From Gemmatimonadota bacterium (GTDB taxonomy: Bacteria; Gemmatimonadota; Gemmatimonadetes; Longimicrobiales; Gaopeijiaceae), in assembly GCA_030618065.1 (NCBI GenBank), contig JAUXEE010000005.1, positions 1 to 22,906 on the forward strand: 22,906 nt of DNA, given 5' to 3'. Below the pieces are notes generated by a model. That model had not been told where the DNA came from, made no database searches, and saw only the letters and a program-made list of their open reading frames with translations. Both the position numbers and the translations under genes were made by a program. Shown here in pieces: positions 8,162-15,532 of the stretch. Every line of letters starts with the position of its first letter. Positions within the stretch are counted from its first letter, which is position 1.

Positions 8162-9517
8162 TCAGCCCTCTTTCGCCGGCCGAAGCTGGAATCCCGATAG
8201 GGACAGGGGCCAGGCCACCGCCCCGGCGGTGGAAAAGGGCAGGAGGCATTCGGCTCCGTCCCCCGCCCCCCGAAGGAGATTGGCCTCGTGGGGAGGCGGC
8301 TCTTTCTGGTACAGGAAGGCCTGATCGAACCACTTCCGGCCCTTCCTCATGGCCTCCCATAATGGGACGGCCGCACCGTCTTGGTGTGATTGGAGCCCTC
8401 CCATCACCAGCACTCCCCCGTAGTCCAATCTTTTCACGAGGATCCGCCAATCCGGTTCCCTCAGGAAGGGCATCCCTTCGAGGGTGGGAAGGGCACCGCA
8501 ATCCACCACAATCAGGGAGAAGGAGCTCTGCGATCCCGGGAGGGTGGCGAGGGGATCTCCGATCTCCAGGCTGACCCCCTCCCACCCATCCCACTCCGCG
8601 AAGTGGGAGCGGGCCAAGGTGACCAACTCCGCGCTTCGTTCCACAAGGTGGATCCGAGTCTGCGGAAACCGCTGGGAAAGATGGCGGGCCAGCGTCCCAC
8701 TCCCCCCACCCAGATATACGACGGATTCCGGGCACCGCTCCACTCCCCTCAAACCCTCCAGGACAGCGGTCTCCCAGTCTCGCCCCGGGTTCCCCTCCAG
8801 ATCTTCGGCTCCCCTCACCCGCCCCCCCTCCAGGAGAACCTTCAGCTCCCGGCGAGGGCTACCCAAGGCCCTTTCTTCCACCCGAAGCTCCCCCGTGGAC
8901 GCCGGAACGATCTCTTTGATTTCCACCACTCGGCGCCCGTCCAAGACCCAGCCCTGCAGGAGAGCTCCACCCGAAAGCATCACCAGACAAAAGAGATAGA
9001 GAGTGTAAGGGGCCGCATTGGGCAGGAGAATGCTCCCAGCCAGGAGGAAACCCACCGCAGCCCCAAGGACGGAAGGAGCACCCACTGGAGTCGCGGATGG
9101 CATTCCAAGATCGTCAGGACGACTCATAGCCCCGAGGAGGGACCCTATGGAGAAAAGAGGAAGAGCGCCGAGGAAGCCCAAGCCCACCCCCTGGCCAACT
9201 CCACTCGCGGGAAGAGCTGCCGCGAAGCTGAGCCCGACGGACGAAGCCGCCGCGAGAGCGAACACCAGCAAGCAGAAAAGCCATCGCCGGCGAACTTGCT
9301 CCACAACGCCCCCACCCACCGGAACAGGCCCACTCCAGAGACCCAGACCCAAAGCTCCCACCTCGAGCGTCAGGATAACCGTCAGAGCGGGTAGCAAGCC
9401 CTCATCGGTGTAAAGTAGGAGGCCGGCCGAGGTCTCCACCGCTACGGCAGCAGCGAGCCCGGCCAAGAAGGGAGGGAGCAGCCCCAATCCCCGGCGTTTC
9501 TTCGTTTCGCCGACCAT
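8162..9517 (-). CDS. Membrane-anchored spermidine-synthase-like (SAM-methyltransferase fold) protein
   Basis: The protein has 451 residues. About six hydrophobic segments occupy residues 11-190 (around 11-35, 41-62, 79-102, 109-130, 148-166 and 169-190). A soluble class I methyltransferase-fold domain follows, with VVYLGGGSGTLARHL at 266-280 as the SAM/dcSAM glycine-rich loop, an acidic end of beta-2 (LVER), and a VVDCGALPTL segment. This resembles the membrane-fused spermidine synthase-like proteins. The usual GGGDGG loop reads GGGSGT and I see no clear polyamine-binding acidic pair, so real spermidine synthase activity is doubtful. I chose ATG 9517 because GGGAGG stands just before it. A GTG at 9541 would add eight residues. 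The stop is 4 bp before the start of the SbcCD-like gene, so the two are very likely co-transcribed. Confidence 0.75.
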   Translation of the reverse strand: MVGETKKRRGLGLLPPFLAGLAAAVAVETSAGLLLYTDEGLLPALTVILTLEVGALGLGLWSGPVPVGGGVVEQVRRRWLFCLLVFALAAASSVGLSFAAALPASGVGQGVGLGFLGALPLFSIGSLLGAMSRPDDLGMPSATPVGAPSVLGAAVGFLLAGSILLPNAAPYTLYLFCLVMLSGGALLQGWVLDGRRVVEIKEIVPASTGELRVEERALGSPRRELKVLLEGGRVRGAEDLEGNPGRDWETAVLEGLRGVERCPESVVYLGGGSGTLARHLSQRFPQTRIHLVERSAELVTLARSHFAEWDGWEGVSLEIGDPLATLPGSQSSFSLIVVDCGALPTLEGMPFLREPDWRILVKRLDYGGVLVMGGLQSHQDGAAVPLWEAMRKGRKWFDQAFLYQKEPPPHEANLLRGAGDGAECLLPFSTAGAVAWPLSLSGFQLRPAKEG

Positions 9518-9520
9518 TAT

Positions 9521-9526
9521 CCTCCC
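9521..9526 (-). promoter_or_regulatory. Shine-Dalgarno GGGAGG deciding the start of the SpeE-like gene
   Basis: On the minus strand GGGAGG is followed by ATA and then the ATG at 9517-9515. The spacing of three bases is short but usable. It favours this ATG over the upstream GTG at 9541, which has no comparable site. Confidence 0.5.
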
Positions 9527-9600
9527 GTGTTTTGCCTCCACCCCGACCGCACCCTAGCTTTGGATTCTCTTCCGGAGGAGAACTCTAAGACTGCGTCGCA

Positions 9601-10641
9601 ATGATGATCGAAAGAATACCCCGCTGGCTCCTGATCGTTGGGATTGTAACCGTCACTATTGGCTGCGACAACGTGTCATGGGGCGGGATGAGCCTCAGCC
9701 TGGAGGGGCCGCCCGGAGACACGCTGGCACCCCCACCCGGAGCCCCAGGAGCCGACTCCGCCTCCAGTCCCCAGAGGATCGAGTACGGTCCTCTCCTCTA
9801 TGCGGGAACGCGGCAGGGGGACTCCGCTCTGGTTGTGCCCGTGGCTGAGCTCGTCGATGGTGACCTTCGGCCCCTTCCCCAGGGAGAATTGGCTGCCCAA
9901 CTGGCTGCCCAACTCCTCGAGGAGCGACTCTTCCCTGGCCAGGAACTGACTCTCTTTCACCAAGGGACACGCATCGGGACCCTCACCGTCACCGCGTCAC
10001 TTGGAACGACCACCGAGTACTGCTCTTCCAGAGCCCAGGCTCTTGGCCATCTGGAGCTCGTCCCAAGCGCCTCAGAGGCACAGCGTTTCCTGGCTCTCGA
10101 GAAATCCCTCGACGAGGAATGGCCCTACGGCCTTTTCCAGACCTTTGCCGTGGGGAGGGCACAGCGAAACGCCGCTCAAAACCTGGCGGGGGAAGCCCTC
10201 AACCAATTGAGAGCCCGGTGGCCGGTCGCCCTTCAGAACATCCGGCAGGACCTACAACTGTTCCAGTTCTCGACCGACGAGGCCCCCTCCGTCGTTGCCA
10301 CCTTTCTCTTCCAGGACCAGATGGAGGTTGGGCCGGCGCCGGATGACTCTTACTCCCTGCTGATCCTCGGGGAGCCCCGTGGGACCCGTTTCGACCGAAC
10401 CTTCACCTGGTACCGTCGTGTGGGGGAGGAGGGAAAGGGCGCGCCTCGCCTCTTCTCCCGGATGGATTGGGATGGCGATGGGGAGGAGGAGCTACTCCTG
10501 GAGGTTTTCGGGGCGGAGGCCCGGTGGTGGGCCGCCCTGGACCGGGAGGAGGGGAGCTGGTTCCTCTCCTTCCAGGACCCCTGCGGTGCCCCTGGCGCCC
10601 AGGGCCCGTCCCCAGAAGGCTCCCAGGACGGATCTCGGTGA
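9601..10641 (+). CDS. Predicted lipoprotein of unknown function, first gene of a Btu-like importer operon
   Basis: I do not recognise this 346-residue protein. It starts with two ATG codons and has a short basic n-region, a hydrophobic stretch at residues 9-20, and TIGC at 19-22, a weak lipobox that would leave Cys22 as the lipidated residue. A proline-rich linker (36-50) follows. Residues 93-105 contain a duplicated LAAQ from a 12-bp tandem repeat. Near the C-terminus, DWDGDGEEE at 289-297 looks like a calcium-binding DxDGDG loop as in FG-GAP/VCBS-type repeats. Only a distant GGAGGAG (about 20 bases upstream) is present, so translation initiation is not well supported. The TGA overlaps the GTG of the substrate-binding protein gene by 4 bp, which makes an accessory role in uptake plausible but unproven. 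Confidence 0.75.
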   Translation: MMIERIPRWLLIVGIVTVTIGCDNVSWGGMSLSLEGPPGDTLAPPPGAPGADSASSPQRIEYGPLLYAGTRQGDSALVVPVAELVDGDLRPLPQGELAAQLAAQLLEERLFPGQELTLFHQGTRIGTLTVTASLGTTTEYCSSRAQALGHLELVPSASEAQRFLALEKSLDEEWPYGLFQTFAVGRAQRNAAQNLAGEALNQLRARWPVALQNIRQDLQLFQFSTDEAPSVVATFLFQDQMEVGPAPDDSYSLLILGEPRGTRFDRTFTWYRRVGEEGKGAPRLFSRMDWDGDGEEELLLEVFGAEARWWAALDREEGSWFLSFQDPCGAPGAQGPSPEGSQDGSR

Positions 10642-11618
10642 CCCGGATTCCGAACTCCGTGAAGGGCCGGCCCTTCCTCGGCAGGGTTTCCGCCCCGGGC
10701 TTCCTGCTCTTTTCCCCTTTGTTTCTTCTTTTGGGACTCCCTAGCTGCACGCCGGCGGATGGAGGGTCCTCTTCTGGGTCAAACCCCGGGGGAGCGGCCC
10801 GTGGAAGTTCGGCATCGGTAGAGGGAGCCTCGGCGCCAGGCGCCTTTCCCCTTCACATCGAGGACGCATCTGGTTCTTCCCTGATATTCCAGGAGCCCCC
10901 CACCAGGATCGTCTCCCTCGTCCCCTCCGCTACCCTGACCCTCCAGGCCCTGGGAGCCCAGAGCTTTCTGGTGGGCCGGACCGAATATGACGCGGGGAGC
11001 GCCCTGGCCCATCTCCCCTCGGTGGGAGGTGGACTCGAACCCAGCCTGGAAACCTTGGTGGCCCTGGAACCGGATCTGGTCATACGGTTTGCGGGAGAGT
11101 CAGACCCTTCCACTCCCAAACGTTTGGACGACATGGGAGTCCGCCACCTGGCCGTCCGCCTGGATCGGGTGGCCGATGTTCGAGCCCTGATGAGGGAGCT
11201 GGGAGCCGTGACCGGCTTGCCGGATCGGGCCGTAGAGCTGGTGGCGGAGATGGATGCCGCACTGGACGAGATTCGGCGGCGGGTCCAGGGGAGACCCCGG
11301 GTGCGAGTAGCTTACGTCCTAGGGGGAAGTCCTCCTTGGGTGGCGGGCCCCGGAACCTTCATCGATGAGCTCCTCGCCACCGCCGGGGGAGAAAACTCCT
11401 TCTCCGACCTCGAGGCCCTGTATGGGCCCGTGAGCCCGGAGGAGTTCCTGGTTCGGGAGATCGATCTTCTCCTGGCGCCGGAGGGCGGTGAGGTGCTTCT
11501 CCCCTTCACAGACATTCCTCTGGTGCGGGTCTCCCCAGCCCTCGAGTTGCCGGGCCCGGATCTGGCCCAGGCCGCCTGGCGCCTGGCCGAGATCCTGCAC
11601 CCCGAGGCTTTCCGGTGA
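10638..11618 (+). CDS. BtuF-like periplasmic substrate-binding lipoprotein of an ABC importer
   Basis: This is a binding protein of the BtuF/FecB family (326 residues), which captures corrinoids, haem or ferric chelates for a BtuCD-type transporter. From the GTG at 10638 the protein has a basic n-region, a hydrophobic core at 21-34, and the lipobox LPSC at 34-37, so Cys37 should be lipidated. The fold signature follows: PTRIVSLVPSATLTLQALGA, then a GGGLEPSLETLVALEPDLVI segment in which the second half of the first lobe is typical, and a C-terminal lobe with GGENSFSDLE. The GTG overlaps the preceding TGA (GTGA). The open frame extends back to 10467, but that part overlaps the upstream gene and would bury the signal peptide. 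The pattern resembles BtuF more than siderophore binders, yet the ligand is not proven. Confidence 0.85.
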   Translation: MTRIPNSVKGRPFLGRVSAPGFLLFSPLFLLLGLPSCTPADGGSSSGSNPGGAARGSSASVEGASAPGAFPLHIEDASGSSLIFQEPPTRIVSLVPSATLTLQALGAQSFLVGRTEYDAGSALAHLPSVGGGLEPSLETLVALEPDLVIRFAGESDPSTPKRLDDMGVRHLAVRLDRVADVRALMRELGAVTGLPDRAVELVAEMDAALDEIRRRVQGRPRVRVAYVLGGSPPWVAGPGTFIDELLATAGGENSFSDLEALYGPVSPEEFLVREIDLLLAPEGGEVLLPFTDIPLVRVSPALELPGPDLAQAAWRLAEILHPEAFR

Positions 11619-12604
11619 AAAGATCCCTTCTGGCCTTCGTTCTCGTAGGCACGGCCTTCCTTGCCGTCTTTCTGAGCGTCCGATTCGGCAGCGTTGACCT
11701 CACGACCCATGAGTTCGTGTCGGCTCTGTTCGGCGGCGGGACCCAAGCGCACCGTGATATCCTCTTCCACTTCAGGCTCCCTCGGGTCTGCCTGGGGCTC
11801 CTGGTGGGCGGAGGGTTGGCTCTCGCCGGATCAGTTTTTCAGGCCCTGCTCAGGAATCCTCTCGCCGAGCCGTTCATCCTGGGGATCTCCGGGGGGGCCG
11901 CCGCCGGCGCCGTCCTGGTGATAGCCCTCGGTTTCGTCGCCGCTGGCTCCCTGGTTCTCCCTGCCGCTGCCTTTGGCGGCGCCCTGCTCGCCATCCTGTT
12001 GGTCTTCGGAGTTGCGGCGGCGGCGGACAGGAGGATGGACGTCCGCGTCCTTCTCCTGGCAGGTGTGGTTGTCGGGTCCTTCTTCACAGCAGTCATAGCC
12101 TTCATCCTCTCTCTCTCAGAGGCCCGGGCCGTTCGCAGCGCCATCGTCTGGATGATGGGCAGCCTCGCTGGCGCTGACTGGGGCAACGTGGCCGTAGTCG
12201 CCGGCTACACTCTCCCGGCAGCCCTTGTTCTGTTTGGCTTGGCTCGGGCCCTGAACCTGATGGCCGTCGGAGAAGAGACGGCCGCTTATCTCGGCACTGA
12301 TGTGGAAAGGGTCAAACGGATCGCATACATCGTGGTGTCACTCATGACGGCGGCCGGGGTGGCCGTGGCGGGGGTCATTGGCTTCGTCGGCCTGATCGTC
12401 CCCCACGCGATTCGTCTTCTCATCGGTTCCGATCAGCGATTTCTTCTCCCCCTCTCCTTCCTGGCCGGGGCCGCCTTCCTCTGCCTGGCCGACCTCCTGG
12501 CCCGGGTGGCCCTGGCGCCAATCGAGATCCCCATCGGGGTCATCACCGCGTTCCTGGGCGTCCCCCTCTTCCTGGTCCTCCTTCGAAGGAGCATGACCAC
12601 ATGA
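11615..12604 (+). CDS. FecCD/BtuC family ABC transporter permease
   Basis: This is the inner-membrane permease that forms the translocation channel as a dimer with the ATPase. The 329 residues are mostly hydrophobic, as expected for about ten helices. Family marks are RLPR at 54-57, the segment ALAGSVFQALLRNPLAEP at 69-86 with GISGGAAAGA just after, and the cytoplasmic coupling stretch GFVGLIVPHAIRLLIG near residue 255-270. The GTG start overlaps the binding-protein stop as GTGA, with GAGG seven bases before it. The end overlaps the next ATG as ATGA. The substrate class is the same as for the binding protein: cobalamin, haem or ferric siderophore. Confidence 0.92.
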   Translation: MKRSLLAFVLVGTAFLAVFLSVRFGSVDLTTHEFVSALFGGGTQAHRDILFHFRLPRVCLGLLVGGGLALAGSVFQALLRNPLAEPFILGISGGAAAGAVLVIALGFVAAGSLVLPAAAFGGALLAILLVFGVAAAADRRMDVRVLLLAGVVVGSFFTAVIAFILSLSEARAVRSAIVWMMGSLAGADWGNVAVVAGYTLPAALVLFGLARALNLMAVGEETAAYLGTDVERVKRIAYIVVSLMTAAGVAVAGVIGFVGLIVPHAIRLLIGSDQRFLLPLSFLAGAAFLCLADLLARVALAPIEIPIGVITAFLGVPLFLVLLRRSMTT

Positions 12605-13392
12605 CCTTCGAAGCCCTCGATTTGGCCGTCAGGTACGGAAGAGCCCGCCGGCGGGCGCTGGACGGTGTCACCATGCGAGTCCCCAAGGGCACGCTCTACG
12701 CCGTTCTCGGGCCCAACGGCTCCGGCAAGTCCACTCTCATGAGGGCGCTGATGGGAGTGGTCCGCCCAGAGCAGGGTGAGGTCAAAATAGGTGGAGAGCC
12801 GACCCGATCCTGGACCCGTCGGGCCCTGGCCCAAGCCGTAGGAGCCGTGCCCCAGGCCGAACATCTGGCCTTCCCCCTCACCGTGAGGGACTTCGTGGGC
12901 ATGGGCCGGTATCCCCACCTGGGTCCCCTCCGGCCGGAGTGTGAGGAGGATCGGGCTGCTATCCGGGAAGCCATGCGACGATGTGATGTCGCGGATCTGG
13001 TGGACCGGGACACGACCACCCTCTCGGGGGGGGAGCTCCAACGGGTCCGGATTGCCAGGGCCCTGGCCCAGGAGCCGTCCGGGCTCGTCCTCGACGAACC
13101 CACGGCCAGCCTGGACATCCGGCACGAGATGACGATTTTCCGCCTTCTCCGGAACTCCGCCGACCGGGGAATGACCGTCCTCCTCATCACCCACCACATC
13201 AACCTGGCGGCCCGGTTCGCCGACCGGTTTCTGCTTCTTTCTGGAGGTAGGGTGGCTGCGGAGGGAGGAGCCGGTGACGTTTTCAAGGAGGAGATTCTGG
13301 AGTCGGTTTACCGGTGGCCGGTGGCGGTCAGGGCCGATCCCCTCTCAGGGGCGCCCCAGGTCACCCCCCTTCAGGAATCAACGGCTTCCTGA
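12601..13392 (+). CDS. BtuD/FecE-type ABC transporter ATP-binding protein
   Basis: This 263-residue ATPase powers the importer encoded just upstream. All motifs are intact: Walker A GPNGSGKS at 37-44, Q-loop region VPQAEHL at 83-89, signature LSGGELQ at 141-147, Walker B VLDEPTASLD at 163-172, and the H-loop ITHH at 196-199. The ATG overlaps the permease TGA (ATGA), and GAAGGAG at 12585-12591 is a good ribosome binding site. The last 22 bases overlap, tail to tail, with the end of rsgA on the other strand. Confidence 0.93.
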   Translation: MTFEALDLAVRYGRARRRALDGVTMRVPKGTLYAVLGPNGSGKSTLMRALMGVVRPEQGEVKIGGEPTRSWTRRALAQAVGAVPQAEHLAFPLTVRDFVGMGRYPHLGPLRPECEEDRAAIREAMRRCDVADLVDRDTTTLSGGELQRVRIARALAQEPSGLVLDEPTASLDIRHEMTIFRLLRNSADRGMTVLLITHHINLAARFADRFLLLSGGRVAAEGGAGDVFKEEILESVYRWPVAVRADPLSGAPQVTPLQESTAS

Positions 13393-14273
13393 ACCAGGGT
13401 CCGGTAACTCTCGAAACGCCCTTCCTCGATCTCATTCCTTGCCAGAGCGGCTTGGACACCACAATTCGGCTCATGAAGGTGAGTGCAGCCCCTGAACCGG
13501 CACTCTTCCCGAAAGGGATGGAAGTCCGGGAAGCACTTCTCGAGATCTCTCTGCTCCACTCCCCAAACCCCCACATCCGAGAACCCCGGCGTGTCCGCCA
13601 CCAGACCCCCGCACTCCAGCGGTATGAGGCGGGAACTCACCGTCGTGTGGCGGCCCCGGCCCACCTTATGGCTCAGCTCTCCGACCTTGAGACACAGGCC
13701 GGGTTGGATGGCGTTCAACAGGCTGGATTTCCCCACTCCTGACAGTCCCACCAGGGCCGACGTCCCCGAACAGAGAAGATCCTTCAGGGCTTCCAAACCG
13801 TCCCCCGAGACAGCGCTGGCTTCCACTACCGGATAGCCGATCCTCCGATAGAGCTGGACCAACTCCTGGCAGGTGGATCCCTTTTGCACCAGGTCACTCT
13901 TGTTGAATACCAGGGCCAGATCCAAATGGTTGGCTTCCCCCACGACCAGGAGGCGGTCCAGGAGGGATTGCCGCGGCTCCGGCCGGGTGACAGAAGCCAC
14001 CACCACAAGCAGGTCAACATTAGCTGCCACCACTCTCGGACGATGGCCTCCCGACCCTCTTCGCACGATCTCCGACCGTCGAGCTCGGACTTCCTCGATG
14101 GTGGAGGAGCCATCCTGCCCGGTCACGACCTCCACCCTGTCTCCGATGACGACCCGATCCCCACTTCGAGCTTCCCGCTTCAACCGCCCCCGCAGGGAGG
14201 ATTCAAGAACCTCCCCCGAATCCAAACGGACCCGGTAAACCCCACCCAGACTCCCGTGAACCGTCCCCCTCAT
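13371..14273 (-). CDS. rsgA: Small ribosomal subunit biogenesis GTPase RsgA
   Basis: RsgA (YjeQ) is a circularly permuted GTPase that checks late maturation of the 30S subunit. The 300-residue protein shows the expected order: an N-terminal OB-fold (about 1-75), G4 NKSD at 124-127, G1 GLSGVGKSS at 176-184, switch region RGRHTT at 206-211, G3 DTPG at 227-230, and the zinc-binding tail with C258, C263, H265 and C271. I chose ATG 14273, which yields MRGTVHGSLGGVYRV as in homologues and has GGGGAG four bases upstream. A longer frame begins at 14369, but it would run through the sigma-factor terminator. The gene is convergent with the ABC ATPase gene and overlaps it by 22 bp. Confidence 0.95.
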   Translation of the reverse strand: MRGTVHGSLGGVYRVRLDSGEVLESSLRGRLKREARSGDRVVIGDRVEVVTGQDGSSTIEEVRARRSEIVRRGSGGHRPRVVAANVDLLVVVASVTRPEPRQSLLDRLLVVGEANHLDLALVFNKSDLVQKGSTCQELVQLYRRIGYPVVEASAVSGDGLEALKDLLCSGTSALVGLSGVGKSSLLNAIQPGLCLKVGELSHKVGRGRHTTVSSRLIPLECGGLVADTPGFSDVGVWGVEQRDLEKCFPDFHPFREECRFRGCTHLHEPNCGVQAALARNEIEEGRFESYRTLVQEAVDS

Positions 14274-14324
14274 GCCACTCCCCGGAGACCCGCACAGTTG
14301 GAAGCCGGATCGGAAGAGGGGGGG

Positions 14325-14376
14325 AAAACAAAACCGCCTCTTGGCAGCCCCTGCGTCTCGGGGCTCCAAAAGGCGG
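14325..14376 (-). terminator. Intrinsic terminator of the sigma-factor gene
   Basis: On the minus strand a long hairpin is followed by TTTTGTTTT. The stem pairs CCGCCT (14334-14339) with AGGCGG (14371-14376), TTGG with CCAA, and AGCCCC (14346-14351) with GGGGCT (14360-14365). It has one mismatch, one bulge and an eight-base loop. It starts about 58 bases after the sigma-factor stop and lies upstream of the rsgA start. It is the clearest terminator in the window. Confidence 0.88.
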
Positions 14377-14434
14377 AAAAGCTCAGCCGCTTGGAGGGCG
14401 GCGAGATCGGATCCATTGAGGATGCTCTACATCA

Positions 14435-15346
14435 TCAGGCGGCGAAAGACTCCAGGGCCACTCCCTTTACCCCCTCCCGCAGACGGCGCAGGGCCCTATC
14501 CCGAAGCTGCCGGATCCGCTCCCGGGTCACCCCGAGCATGTTCCCGATCTCCTCCAGGGTGTGCTCCCGCTCCCCCTCCAGCCCGAAGTAGAGGCGAAGA
14601 ACCTTGGCGTCCCGGGCCTCGAGAGTCACCAGAGCTTCGGAGATAGCCTCCCCCAAAAGACGTGCCTCCACCTCCATCTCAGGCTCCGAAGCCTCTTCGG
14701 TAACGAACCGCTCCACCAACTGGGAGTCTTCGCTATCACCGATGGGGGCATCCAACCGGATCTCGGCTGCGTTGAGCGTTTGGAGGGACTCCACCAGCTC
14801 CGGGGTGAGGTCGGTGGCCATCCCCAGCTCTTCGGCGGTGGGTTCCCTACGAAGCTCCTGCTTGAGACGCTCCTTCTCCCGGAAGATCCTCGCCAGATCG
14901 GAAGCGCGGTTCAGCGGGACCCGAACCGCCCGGCCATGGTTCGCCAAAGAGGCGAGAATGGCCTGGCGAATCCACCAAACGGCATAACTGATGAACTTCA
15001 CGCCCTGCTCCGGATCGAACTTTCTGGCCGCCGTCACGAGACCGACGTTCCCTTCCTGAATGAGGTCGGTCAGGGATACGCCGCGGTTTTGGTATTTCTT
15101 GGCGACACTGATGACGAAGCGGAGGTTGGCCCGGGCCAGCTCCTGAACAGCTCCCTCATCCCCTTTTTGGGCCAGGGCCCCCAACTCCTTCTCCCGCTCC
15201 GGCGTGATCAGCTCATGCCGGCTCACGTCACGGAGGTATTGGTCCAGTGCGGACTGCTCCTCGATGGTCGCAGAGAATCCCGCAAGAGGGTTCTTTCGGC
15301 TCTTCCGCTTCCGTCGAGTACGGGGTTCCGTCGCTGCGGTGTTCAT
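14435..15346 (-). CDS. RNA polymerase sigma-70 family factor (RpoD/RpoS-like, group 1/2)
   Basis: This 303-residue sigma factor directs RNA polymerase to promoters. A basic tail (RTRRKRKSRK, 9-18) precedes region 1.2 (about 33-66). Region 2 runs from 70 to 140 with DLIQEGNVGL at 94-103 and KFISYAVWWIRQAIL at 117-131, which is the -10 recognition and melting part. Region 3 covers about 146-220, and region 4 ends with the helix-turn-helix TLEEIGNMLGVTRERIRQL at 263-281. Region 1.1 and the non-conserved insert of large RpoD proteins are missing. The size and sequence style resemble the short primary sigma factor of Bacteroidota, so it could be either the housekeeping factor or a group 2 factor. 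GGGAG eight bases upstream supports the start. Confidence 0.93.
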   Translation of the reverse strand: MNTAATEPRTRRKRKSRKNPLAGFSATIEEQSALDQYLRDVSRHELITPEREKELGALAQKGDEGAVQELARANLRFVISVAKKYQNRGVSLTDLIQEGNVGLVTAARKFDPEQGVKFISYAVWWIRQAILASLANHGRAVRVPLNRASDLARIFREKERLKQELRREPTAEELGMATDLTPELVESLQTLNAAEIRLDAPIGDSEDSQLVERFVTEEASEPEMEVEARLLGEAISEALVTLEARDAKVLRLYFGLEGEREHTLEEIGNMLGVTRERIRQLRDRALRRLREGVKGVALESFAA

Positions 15347-15532
15347 TTCCTATCTCCCGGGAGCCCACTTTCTGGGCCCACCCGTCTCTTTAGCCGTGCA
15401 AAACCACCCGCCCACCCGAGTGGGCAGCGGGCGATCAGACATCGATCCGAACTCTGAGAGAAAGACCAATGGGTAATCAGCCGTTAAAGCTATCACGGTG
15501 TTACCACGATGTCCAGTTCTTTTCCAACCGAC
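15347..15532 (-). other. Intergenic region upstream of the sigma-factor gene with two small hairpins
   Basis: The 186-bp gap follows the HD-protein stop on the minus strand. GCCCAC/GTGGGC at 15410-15425 forms a six-pair hairpin with a four-base loop. On the minus strand TTTT follows six bases later, so it may be a weak terminator for the HD gene. GCCCA/TGGGC at 15363-15377 would form a hairpin in the leader just before the GGGAG ribosome site. A TTGGAA with GTAACA 17 bases on (minus strand, near 15525-15500) is a possible but poor promoter. Confidence 0.3.

Noticed and set aside
6073..8574. Long plus-strand open frames (6073-7011 and 7582-8574) opposite the SbcCD-like gene
   Set aside because: The minus-strand frame has recognisable family motifs over its whole length. 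These frames do not, and they lack ribosome sites.
9518..9541. GTG at 9541 as the start of the SpeE-like gene
   Set aside because: The ATG at 9517 has GGGAGG just before it, and the eight extra residues add no recognisable element. It is not excluded.
10467..10637. Upstream extension of the binding-protein frame
   Set aside because: It overlaps the lipoprotein gene and would put a Gly/Pro-rich tail before a clear lipoprotein signal; the GTG at 10638 fits better.
14561..15457. A 298-codon plus-strand open frame opposite the sigma factor
   Set aside because: It is a shadow of a sigma factor with all conserved regions intact.
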